From positions 1-38,382 of the forward strand of contig LT649318.1 in the NCBI GenBank assembly GCA_900128395.1: a stretch of 38,382 nt of DNA, in the 5' to 3' direction. Source of the DNA: Stramenopiles sp. TOSAG23-2 (Eukaryota; Sar). Positions 10,240 to 21,400 of this stretch are shown one piece after another (position 1 is the first letter of the stretch; the number at the start of each line of letters is the position of its first letter). The notes beneath the pieces were generated by a model. The model ran no database searches. It worked only from the letters and a program-made list of their open reading frames with translations, and was not told the DNA's origin. The translations under genes were made by a program, and so were the position numbers.

Positions 10240-10274
10240 CTACAAATTGCTATGAATAACAGATAATAACCTTG

Positions 10275-10300
10275 TATATATATATATATATATATATATA
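10275..10300. repeat. (TA)n microsatellite
   Basis: An uninterrupted run of TA dinucleotides about 40 bp upstream of the VWD-protein start codon. It could be part of the promoter or a simple repeat. Confidence 0.9.
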
Positions 10301-10468
10301 TTATGTATACACAACTACATATATGTAAAACTTTTGTATGTATGTATATATATGGGTGTGTATGATAATATGATAATGCAATCTTGTATATTATTATCTG
10401 ATGCAGCGAAGGTAATAAATAATGCTGTTTCAGCCTATTGCCACTAATGCTTTTCGTATGCATTACGT

Positions 10469-10475
10469 CCCCCCC
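10469..10475 (-). promoter_or_regulatory. C7 (G7 on coding strand) box upstream of the VWD protein gene
   Basis: Exactly seven C residues in an A+T-rich promoter, flanked by ATTACGT and ATCTTTTT, about 230 bp upstream of the start codon. A comparable C7 run (24450-24456) lies about 305 bp upstream of the giant IPT gene, and TAATGCTGT occurs near both. A shared regulatory element is an inference from two cases. Confidence 0.25.
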
Positions 10476-10828
10476 ATCTTTTTAAAAATCGAGGAAGAAG
10501 TTTTTTTATCTTCTTGCTTCGTTTTTATCACTATTATTGTTGTATATATATATAGATGCACATACTATTATTCATCGCTATAGCCCGCTTATAGCATTAT
10601 GTACCGCACACACCGCACTACGCATTAATAAAGCAAGAAAACTATAGGTAGCTAGCCCTACTGGTACGTAAGTGCGTAAGGCTAGATCCTAGTCTAAAAT
10701 CTAAAACATTTTGGGAATTGTTTGGTATTCTAATTTTCAATACAAGTATAACTTTCGTGTATAGCACTATAGTTTGATTCTTTTTATTTTTTTGCCATAT
10801 TATTATTTGTTGTTGTTATTGTTGCTGT

Positions 10829-10858
10829 CCCGGGCTGTCCAGCTGGCCAGCTGTGCAC
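10829..10858. repeat. GC-rich palindrome cluster near METTL9
   Basis: It contains CCCGGG, repeated CTGTCC and a perfect 12-bp palindrome AGCTGGCCAGCT (10841-10852), about 165 bp before the METTL9 ATG. It belongs to the same compositional class as the 5677 cluster. Confidence 0.65.
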
Positions 10859-11016
10859 CTTAACCTGTTGTTGTTATTTCTTTCTTCAAAATAATAAAAA
10901 TAATAATAAATTCGAAGTGAAAGTGTTGTAATAATAAGTAAAAAAGGAATATTTTAATTGAAAGCATTTTATTGTTTGCTGTGTTTTTTAACAAAAACAA
11001 ATGAGATAGAATAAAC

Positions 11017-12102
11017 ATGGCATTAAGACGACGACGCTCTGCGTTTCGTAGATATACTAGCATTTTTACCGTTGTGGTTGCTTTAATTGGATTTTTTATT
11101 TCTTCCTTTTTACGAAAACCTAAAATTGGATTACCAATAAATAACGAAAGATACATTGTTGATCTTGAATCATTTGAGACTATAATAAATACAAAATCGA
11201 AAGATGGTTCACAAACTGTCGTCAATCAATTACTATCAACTTTCATTCAATCTTCTTATGATGATTCATTATCACAATTTCTTCAAAAGTCAGAGGCGAA
11301 AGGCTCAACTAAAATTGGAATTCTCCAAATATATATAAAAGAAACATTATTTTGGTTATTACAAATGCTTTTAGGTTGGGCACGACCTGATGCTTCTGGT
11401 TTTGTCAATAAAGCATCTCTTTACGTTGGATCAAGACAACAGATATGGGCAGTACTGAAACCAGCACATATTAGAAAACCACCACAAAAAATGATCAAAC
11501 CACAAAATTTATTAGATTTGGGGAGTGGGAGTGGTACAGAAACCGTAAAGTTACAAAGTGTTTTAGGGATCAAACCAAAAGATGTTACATGTATTGAAGA
11601 TTCCTTTGCAATGCGCAATAAGTTACAATTATATGGATTTCAAACAAAAAAGTCACATAATGAATTGTCTGATACAGAAAAATTCACTCATGTTTCCTTG
11701 TTAAATATTTTAGATCGATGTGACATGCCACATGAAATATTATCAGCAGCAATACATAAGTTAGAAACGGATGGTATAATTATGTTGGCTATAGTCCTAC
11801 CATTCAAAGCAAAAGTATATATTCAAAAAAGATATATAAAATGGGGTAAACCAGCATCTCGAAAGCCTTATAAACCATTGAAGTTACAGCCTAAACCAAG
11901 TTATATAAAGGGGCAAAATAGCAATACCTTTGAAATCGCATTAATCAGGTTTGTTGAAACCATTTTATTACACCATCCAAATTTAGAATTAAAATCTTGG
12001 ACCCGTATGCCATATGTTAGCAGCGGCGATACACATTTTACTCACTACACAGCTGATATGGCTTTCATGGTATTTAGTTTATCTGAAAGTAGAGTTGGTT
12101 GA
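11017..12102 (+). CDS. METTL9: METTL9-like (DREV family) protein-histidine methyltransferase
   Basis: 361 aa. The N-terminus is strongly basic, then has a hydrophobic segment (about 19-32) that could be a signal anchor, consistent with ER or endomembrane location. The SAM-binding loop is LLDLGSGSG (about 165-173). The family-typical motif LLNILDRCDMP lies at about 228-238, followed by the strand IIMLAIVLPFKAKVY. The C-terminus has LKSWTRMPYVSSGD, matching the conserved R-x-P-Y-x-x-x-G-D of METTL9. In animals METTL9 makes N1-methylhistidine in xHxH motifs using S-adenosylmethionine. The ATG at 11017 has a good context (AACATGG); stop is TGA. It lies between two giant secreted-protein genes and is convergent with the second. 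Confidence 0.88.
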   Translation: MALRRRRSAFRRYTSIFTVVVALIGFFISSFLRKPKIGLPINNERYIVDLESFETIINTKSKDGSQTVVNQLLSTFIQSSYDDSLSQFLQKSEAKGSTKIGILQIYIKETLFWLLQMLLGWARPDASGFVNKASLYVGSRQQIWAVLKPAHIRKPPQKMIKPQNLLDLGSGSGTETVKLQSVLGIKPKDVTCIEDSFAMRNKLQLYGFQTKKSHNELSDTEKFTHVSLLNILDRCDMPHEILSAAIHKLETDGIIMLAIVLPFKAKVYIQKRYIKWGKPASRKPYKPLKLQPKPSYIKGQNSNTFEIALIRFVETILLHHPNLELKSWTRMPYVSSGDTHFTHYTADMAFMVFSLSESRVG

Positions 12103-12422
12103 TATACTTCGTACTCGTATTCGTATATATATACGAATAATATATACTCGTATGACCCACGTGCGATAAGATCAGAGGATATGGAGGAATAAAAAACAGA
12201 CCCATAATATTTACTAAAATAAATATATTATTATTTTTTAAAAAATTAAAATTCTTACTACTAGTTTTTAAAAATTTTAATGTACTCTCTTCTTCTTTCT
12301 TTTTTTTACTTTTCTATTTTTACTTCTTCTCTATATTTTTTTTATATATTAATTTTGTTATTTTAAAAATATAAAAATCTATTCTTTCTCTATATTCTTC
12401 GTTTCTCTTCTCGCTAATTTCT
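12103..12422. other. Convergent intergenic region with TACG-type palindrome
   Basis: The 3' space shared by METTL9 (+) and the giant IPT gene (-). It has CGTACTCGTATTCGTA words right after the METTL9 stop, then long A/T and TTC-rich tracts. No ORF or RNA gene is seen. Confidence 0.65.
12118..12139. repeat. Perfect 22-bp palindrome with TTCGTA/TACGAA ends
   Basis: A self-complementary sequence made of TATTCGTA, a TATATA centre and TACGAATA, 15 bp after the METTL9 stop. It resembles the other 3'-end TACG palindromes and would form a hairpin in transcripts of either strand. Confidence 0.75.
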
Positions 12423-15400
12423 TTAAAGTGCAGAAACGGCATCTTCCCCAATTAATTCAACTTCACCTAGACCATAACCAGCCGATACAATTTTCATCAT
12501 TTCAAAATATGGTTTCTTTGTCTCTTGTTTCCTATCTTGACTTGCACCAAAATAAACGTAAATATCTTGAGCTGGCTGACCCGGCTTTGTTGCAAATGGG
12601 TTGTAACTATCATAAACTTTTGCGTAACCGCTGTTATTTGGAATTGCACTATTTTCAGCATTTGCACAAGCATCGGAAACAAATCCAACACCATCCTGCT
12701 CTAATTTAATTTGGAAACGATGTTTTTTACCAGTTGCACGACATGGTATAACCCTTGGTCGTCTCTTTCCACGACTAGGTTCTTCCATTTGATAAATTGC
12801 CAATTCGTCACAATTATATGCGAATTTTAAAACATCAGGACTGTGTCCAAAAGACCATTTTCTTTGTGGTTTAGTCGATATCATGATAAAATGATCGTTG
12901 CATTTTCCTGGTGCACCTACGACAGCACCCGTAATGGTCGTTCCAGTAGCAGGCCATGCTTGAGCGGAATAAATTGCTAATTGATTTTCTGCGTCTCCAG
13001 AAAAGTATATACCCTTTGCATGCCCTGCTTGGTTCTCTAGCCCGTAATCATATGTAATTGCTTTTTTATCTGGGAAAATCCAAGCTTTTTTATCAAATTT
13101 TTTGAATGTATCGTACAAATATGGGAATTTCTTGCGAATTGGATTTTCATATACATCATCAATATATATCGCAACACTTTTCACTTTTTTGCGAGCTTGC
13201 GACAGTTGGAATTTTTGCATGTCAAAATCTTTGTCCTCCAAATTATATTTCTCTGCTTTGCCACGTTGTTTCTGTTTTTCATCAAAGTATTTAACTGTTA
13301 CACTCTTTGCATGATATCTATGTTTTTGAGCAATGTTAATAGCCCATATATCTTGAACACGATTGAAATTAATTGTAACCTCTGGATGTGGTACTCTACC
13401 CCTTGGTCTACTGTTCCAATTGTCTTTTTCTTTATTAGGGTATGGAGTAGCCCATGCTTGACCGTCAACAGTCATTCTTGATTTATCATAAATGCCATTG
13501 TGCAATTTTTCACAATTAAATTTGTATTCAGATTTTGACCAGAAACCTTGGTAGTATCTACCCAAGTTATATTTACCAATTAACCCGTTGTTGCATGATG
13601 CCCAAGCATATTTTCCCCAACTGGATCTTCTGTTTACATTGGATAATAAATTCCCGCGTAGAGATAATTGCCCAATGGAAAGTGTTGCTTTCTTGCAATT
13701 TTTTTGTGTTGCTGTTGTGAAAATACTGATATCATCCGCCGCGAATGGTACAATGTCATAGTCTTTAAAGTAGCCATTGCCTACATTAGTTTTTTTATCA
13801 ATATCTTCAACGTTGACCGTTCTTTCACCCCCTGGATATTTGATCAAAAATGTTTTAGGACGACATTCTGCTTTGCTCTCCTCAGCATGTACTAATCTTA
13901 ATTGATATACCAAGACTGGGAATGAAAATTTCAAGTTTACAGTCGCAACTTCAGAACTTGGTTTGAAATTAGTGTCTTTATATGTTGATTTTTTACCATC
14001 ATGCTTTAAAAGTTTCATGCATTCCGTCTCACTAGTTCCTTCTGATTTGCATGATTGTAATGAACCAGATAAATATAAATCCTCATATCGATTCTTCGTC
14101 CATGAAAATCCAGGGAAACCTCTACTATCCGTCTTTGATGGCATTTGGCAATATTGACCAGTGGTACATGCTCTAGATATTGTTCTAAATTGAGGTGGAA
14201 CAGACCAGCCTGTAGCAAGATTCAAGCCCATGTCTAAAGTGGACATCGTGATATTCTTCTCAGGTGTTGGACTATTAACATTGACACTTACGCGAACTGG
14301 CCATTTAACAGATTTTGATTCAATTTTGAATTCATCAATTGCAAATTCTTTAGGGCCAGATAATTTAAACATAGTTGAGCCGGATGCTGCAGGATGTGCA
14401 CCATTAGTGTTGTCATTGTACAAGTCAATTGTAACTTTTCGCCAGTGGCGATATCTATGGAATGTGTTAAATCCAGCAACAACAAACCAAGTGCTACCTC
14501 CATCACGCGATGCGCTAAGCGTAACACCTTTCGACTCGTATGTAGGCACCCATCCGAAGCCGCAAAGTTTGATAGAGAAGCTTACTTTTCCACCCCTCAA
14601 CACATTGACTGGGTTTGATATAATCTCACCGTCCTTCTTAAAAACCATTGCTTTTCCAAATGGACTGCCATATGCACATGATCCCCCAAGAATAGCTTCA
14701 CCATTTGTTGACTTCCATTTATTTGTGTCCCATGCACCTTCAAAATCTTCACCAAGAGCTACGCCCCCAGCGGAACCAGGGTATGATCTAGGCTTACATT
14801 TAACTTCGGTATCCGATACATACTCCGTTTCTAAACATTCTTCATTGTTGTAATACGCTTTGATGGATTTGGCACGCGTACTGTCGGCATTTAGGCCGAA
14901 ATTTTTCCCTGATATTCTAATTGATCCAGCAAATTTTCCTTCAGTACGTTGATATGGACTAGTGCTAGTTATATATGGACCCATAACCAACGATCGTGTA
15001 TCTACACAATTTCCAGTATCACTTACGCTTTCTTTAATATACGTTACCACTCCTGATTCTTTTGATTTTCCACAACTTGTTGCAGAATTTGCACTATAGT
15101 AAGTACAGCTACCACTTTTCACCGTAAATGCTGCACAACTTGCTAAATTGGCACATGATTTTTTACATTCCTTTAAAGTTTTCGTTTCCTTTGCTTTGAT
15201 TGGATTGCCTTGAAGATTTGCATTTTTATATTCAAAGAAATCCAGTTCGTAAAATTTACTTTTTGAAGATTCCATACCTAAACGATAAGATGATTGGCCA
15301 GCAACTGTTACATATACTCTTTGTGGTTGTAAACCATTTGATCCTCTAGCGAGTCGTTCATGTTGGTTTTGTGGAATTCTACAAAGTATTTCTGTATCAC

Positions 15401-18400
15401 TAATGTATGTAGCCGAGCCTTGGAAGTTTCCGAAACCACACATGTGGCGACCTCTATAGTTACTATAATATCCCGTTGGGTGGAAAAACTGGTTGCTGTA
15501 TATTCTTGTACCAAAATTTTTACCGTAGATCTTGAAGGAATAATCATACTGTTGCCACCAATTATCTGGATTACTGCAACCACCATTCTTTTGTGGACAG
15601 GTATTTGCCCAGGTGCGACCATGAGGATTGAATGCATTTAAATGCTTATCATTTGGTGCTGATGTTTTCAACATTGTTATCTTACTGATTTCTGGGGCAT
15701 CAAACGTATATACGGCGTCTGGATTATAATTAAGCCTAGCACTTAGTCCACCAACGGTCATACCTATTGGGAGATTTTTACCTATACCAGGATTGGTACT
15801 TAGCGTACAAGTTGCTTTCGTGTTGCTTATAATTTTCAGATCAGCACAAGCAATTTGACCAACTTTCATTATCGGTCTAGATCCTTTATTACAACCTCTG
15901 GTCATGATAGCTTCGATATTTAAGCCGAAATTTACCCCGGTAATATCCAATGTATTTCCACCAGTAGTAGGACCATGCAATGGTCGTACTTTTGTTACCA
16001 TTGGGCCATTGTAATCATATAAACTATTTCTTCTCGCAACATCATAATCACCAAGCTTCACATTTACAAATTTATTTGTACCAGTGCCAGTGTCTGCTAC
16101 GCATTCAATTAGCCTCGAGTTGACTCTAGTAAAACTTTTACATGGTTCACAATCAATCGATGGATAAACGGTTGGGCAAAATCTCGCTGAAGGGCCTTTC
16201 ACACCTTTAGTGGTCGTGTAGGATATGTAGGTAAAACATTTACCAAAATTTTCTCCATAAATTTTTGTTGATTGATTCCCGTAAGTTGGACCATTTCTTG
16301 GCAAAATAGTTGAAACAACTGGTCGCTCATACTCCCACCTTACGTTATCAGCCTTGGAATCGGAATACAAACCATTTACTGGTCCTAGGGATACTATGTG
16401 ATTTTTTCCTAATCCAGGAGGCACAAGGCATCGAGCTTCTGTATCACTGACCCAACGTGTCTGAAGACAATATGCATCTCCAATCTTGATAACTGGCGTT
16501 TGGGAGAAATGTTCATTTTGCATCTTCGGTTTATCGTAGACACCATGTTTTGCTTCGTCTGCTTTGATCAAACCCCACGTGGATCGCGTTGGGCCAAAAT
16601 TCCAACCTTCGATTGTGATCCAGTACTCTCCAGATGGTGCACCACATGCACGGCAACGGCCGGTACTGTTACTCGTGTCGATATTGCTTCTTGCTGGATT
16701 TACAACTTTTGAAACGACTGGACGATTATAATTTAGTAATACTTTTGGTTTACTACCTTGACCACCAAGCGTTACTTTCATCTTTCTTGCCACACCAGTA
16801 CCTGGTGGGGCAATGCATTCTAATCTGCTATCTGACAAATAATTTGTCTTGATACATTTATTCCAGCCTTTTCCAGTGTGGCTACTATCCGTTTCAAAAA
16901 CCCATGCGGTAAGCTTTTGCACATCTTCGATACTTTCCCACCAAGTAAAGTTATCTCTTCCATCTCTCTTCTCTTCTATACTGTAATCGCGACAACCGAA
17001 ATTGCGACCCTCTACTATAATTGCCGTCCCACCCTTTGCGCCAACATTTGCACGGCTGGAACTTCCAGCATATGCGCGAGTTGTTTCAGGGGCATCGTAA
17101 TTGAATCTGTAATCAATAACCATTCCACCTTTCAAACGATAGAACATATCTTTATCTAAATTTCTACCTTGTGGAGAATTGTCGTCGAAATATTCAGTTA
17201 GTAGTTCCCCAGTAACAACATCAAACGCTTTCAACACGGCTACTCCATCATCCATAGTTGCAGCTCTACGTGGCGTATTTCTAACGTCCGAGAAACGCAT
17301 ATCGCTTGATGGACTTAACACTTTACTTGCAATTCTACTCCATAAAAGTCTCCTGCGTAATTTATAAATTTCATTTCTCTCCTTATTTAACTCAGCCATT
17401 TTGTTGTTTACTTCAATGCGAGTGTCTCTAACGTTCTCTTCTGCACGTTTTGCTTGATTTTTTTTAATTTGAGCTACCGTTTCCTTTTGTAATTCTTTCT
17501 CGTACGTTTCTTGCATTTTTTCAACTTCTTCGCTTAACTTGTTGACATTAGATGGCGATGAATTAGCCCTATTCAATTCTTCATGAAGGAGAGCAATCGT
17601 CTTTTTCATTCTTGTCCCTAATTCTTCACGAATTGTTTTTTGTTCGGCTGAAAGTTGTTCCAACATTGGCAAAGCAGCTTGAAGTTTTTCTGCCTTTGTT
17701 ACAGCTTCTTCTAACTTTCCTTGTTGATCATCTTCACGCGATGAAACATCTGCTTCTTTAGCTTGCTCAATAAGACGTTTTGTATCTTGCTTTACGGCTG
17801 CCTGTTTCTCATTTGCTTTTGCAGTATTCCGTGCTTCTTCTTCTTGTTGCGCATTTGCTTTCTCGGCAATTTTCTCAGTTTTCTTTACTTCCGCATTGAG
17901 GTCATTCAAAACAGCAGCTTTTGCTGTTTTTGCTTTCTTAAGTTGGTATTCAGCTTCTTGTTCTTTTGCAGTTGCTTCTTGGAATTTACCCGCCTTCTTA
18001 AGCTGTTCTACCTCTTTTTTTAATGCAGGATTTTTCTTTGCTTTTTTCAACGCAACTTGAAATGCTTTTTGCAACTTCTTCATTCTTGCCGCTTGAATTA
18101 ATTCTTTGCCTTTAGTGCGAAGTAGCTTAATTTGTGATTGTTTTTGCTTGCCAAGTGCAGGATTAAGTGCATTAGCTATTAAATCTTCATCATTCTCGTT
18201 GCTTAGGCTGCCTTTATTCATGGCTTCAAACGCAGCTCTTGCAGCAGCACCTTTTGCAGCTTTCGTTTGTTCCTCGGCGGATCTCTCTTCATCTTCCAAT
18301 GCTTTTTTGCGAGCCTTTTTTGCCGCTTCGATATCGTCTTCAGCTTGCTCTTTCTTTGCTATTATCATTTCACTTTGCCTGTCCCAATGCTTAATTGCTT

Positions 18401-21400
18401 GAGAGGAGTTCATTTCGACTTCTTGCTCTTTAATCGTAGCTTGGACTAATCTTTTAATCGCTTCTTGCTGTGCCATAGCTGCAATTTCGGCTTTTGACAT
18501 GGTTTGCATTACTGTTAATGGCTCTGGTGCAGCAGTGTATTTCTCGTTCGCTTCTTTTGCCTTTTTTCTCGTGTCTTCAACTTTTTTCTCCAATGCGAAA
18601 GCTTTCTGTTCGATTGCTTCAGCCTCTTCTACTTGACCTGCCTTTTTAAGTTGTTCTACCTTTTCTTTGAGTTTCTCGGCCTCTTTTGCATCTTCCTCAG
18701 CTTCTGCCTCCAATTTTGTTCCTTCTGGAGATGCAGACATGGTCTTAACGGCCTTTGCTTGTTTTCTCAGCAATTCCACCTGTTTCTCTTTAGCTTTTGC
18801 TTCATCTATTTTGCCCTCGCGCTTAAGTTGTTCAACTTCTTGTGCAGTTTCATCGGCTTCAGCTTCTAACTGTTTTGCTTGGGATGAGCTGGAAGCCTTT
18901 GCCTCTTTCATCGCTAGTTTTTCCATTCCTGCTGCTTGTTGTTCCAAACCAACAGCTTCCATTGGTTTTCCACTTGCTCTTGCAACAGCGGCAGCTTCTT
19001 TTAATTTTTTGGCTTCTGCATCATACCTTTGAGCTTGACCAGTACCTTCACGCGAGCGATCGCGTTGGGCCTCTCGTTCCAAAGCCTTTTTAATGTCGAC
19101 GCCAAACACGTCAAATGGAAGTGATGGTTTTGGTGCTTTTGGTTTTAAGCACATTGGTAATTTTCCACTCCAAGCACCAGTTGTAGCGTTACAAGTAAAG
19201 GAACCATTGCCAATCAAATCATAACCATCTTCACAAAACAAAGTTGCGTAGTTACCTTGACCATACTTCTTACCCATTTGTTTGATAGCAAATATCTCAG
19301 GCAAGTTGTTGCATCTTTTAATTTTCGCGTTTGCCTGTGTCTTGGTTTGAACAAAGCGTCTTCCATTTGTAACTAAATGAATTGAATGTTGTCTGCTCAA
19401 AGTAATTTTTCCATCATCAGCAGTTTTTCGTACTACTCCAAATCCTGTCTCGCCATCTGGCAAAACACCGAATCCAATACCGCATGGGACTAAACATTTC
19501 AAAATCTCGGATGAAACTCTTTTTGTTTTGGTACATGGTACACGATTACGACCATATTCAAACATTTCACCGAACCAAATTGCACTATCGGATGGAAAGT
19601 TGAAACCCATAAGCTCCATTACGTATCCACCCATTACAGCACCTCGTTTAATTGTAATTTCATGAATTTCTGGCGCGTCATAGGAGAAATACGCAGCTTG
19701 GAAAAGGTTTTCAGCACTTGATTCTTGATTACCAACAACAACTGTCACAGGTAGATCAAAACCGCCAGGAGCATGTTTTGGCACCGTGCATTCTACTTGT
19801 TGATTTGAAATCCAACGAGTATCTGCACATGGAATGCCACCAATTCTAGCCGAAATATTAACGCCAGAGCCCCCAGTTTGTCCGAAGCCCATCCCAGTAA
19901 TTGTAACTACCTTTCCACCTCGCAGTGGAGCGTGTCTTGGGCGAATCTCATATACTTCAGGACGCCTGTAAGAGAAAAACGTATTAGCCTTTGAACATTG
20001 CGTACCTACACAAATTCTTACATCTAGATTTTTTCCAACACCTTGTCCTACAACACACTCCATGCTCGTTTGGTTGACTAACAAGGGTTGATCATGCCTA
20101 TCCACATTCGCGCATGGTTTTCCGCCAACAGTAGCACGTAAATGATTGCCTTGTTCATGACCGTAGTTCAGACCTTTGATTTTCAGTAAGCATTGCCCTC
20201 TTGTTGGGCACACTGGTGGATCGACACTATGAACTTCTGGATCGTCGTAGTTCCATATTGCACTGTTGCGGTCTGTCTGGTCGCCAACTGTGATTTTTAC
20301 AGATTTAGACATTCCCCATCCACCGGGAGATGCGCATAGAACCAAATCGTCAGATTTCCACATTATTTGCGGACATGGCACTCCATCAATTGTTACAGTT
20401 GGCATGTGATCTGCTTTACCGAAATTTTTACCATGAATGGCAACGTTCGTTCCTCCCACAGTCGTTCCATGATTTGGACTTACATTGTTTATTATAGGTG
20501 GATTATAATCGTAATATATAGGCTTGCAGCAACTATTACACTTTGTACAAGCCTCGCCTTCTGGTGGAAACATTTGGCCAGCTGTCGTCACAACAATTTC
20601 CTTTCTAGACCCAACACCTTCTGGAACTTTACATTCAATTTCTTTATCAGACAGCCATATTGTTCTAGTGCACAAGACACCCCCAACTGTCACAACAGTT
20701 GTCAAATTTTGAACAATATGATCTTTATCTGGTCCAAAATTGTAACCTTTAAGTGTAATCGTATTACCTCCAGACGTTGGCCCAAATTTTGGGTAATAAC
20801 TGTTCACCACTGGTTTGTCATATGTAAATTGCAAATGCTCCTCGATACCTTCCAAAGAAGATTCTTCATGAAGCCTGGTGAGCCTTTCATAATTTCCCAT
20901 ATCGCTTGTACTTTGATTTCCAACAATAACAACAACTGTTAAATTTGCACCAACACCTGGTGGTACTACGCATTTCAACATTCCTGACGTCATCATCTCG
21001 AGTTGAAGACACGATTGTCCTCCAATTGACGCATAGATGCATCGTGGACCAGCCATGGTATAATCAGGTGCCATGTTATTTGCGCATGCAGGCTCAGCTA
21101 TAATTGGTGCCTTCATGCGCGGGGATAATTGCACCACTCGCATTTGAATTGGACCTGCTGTAACATAGTATTGTTTAGAATACATAGATTTCAAACTAAG
21201 CGTTTCCGATGTTGCTTCCCCTTCAAACGTCATCTTGGCAGTGAAGCGTTGGTTTTTTTGCATAGTTTTCATTGTACCAGCAAGGTACAATTTGTCTTTT
21301 GGTAAATGATCTTTTGGAGTGAAAAAAGTAGGGCACTTGATTTCATGTGCATCGCCAACTCCCGTTATACTTGGACATTCTGCACCATATGATTTTGCAG

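Larger units (their letters stand above)
10240..11016. other. Divergent promoter region between the VWD protein and METTL9
   Basis: 777 bp between two gene starts, so it should hold both promoters. It contains a (TA)n run, a C7 box, an imperfect GAAGAAG/CTTCTT inverted repeat (about 10489-10521), a block with GCTAGC/CTAG words (10645-10700) and a GC-rich palindrome next to METTL9. No ORF is supported. Confidence 0.6.

Noticed and set aside
14230-14853. 207-codon plus-strand ORF
   Set aside because: It lies antisense within the well-supported giant IPT gene and has no domain of its own.
20367-20942. 191-codon plus-strand ORF
   Set aside because: Antisense shadow of the IPT repeats; rich in Trp, His and Cys as expected from reverse-reading them.
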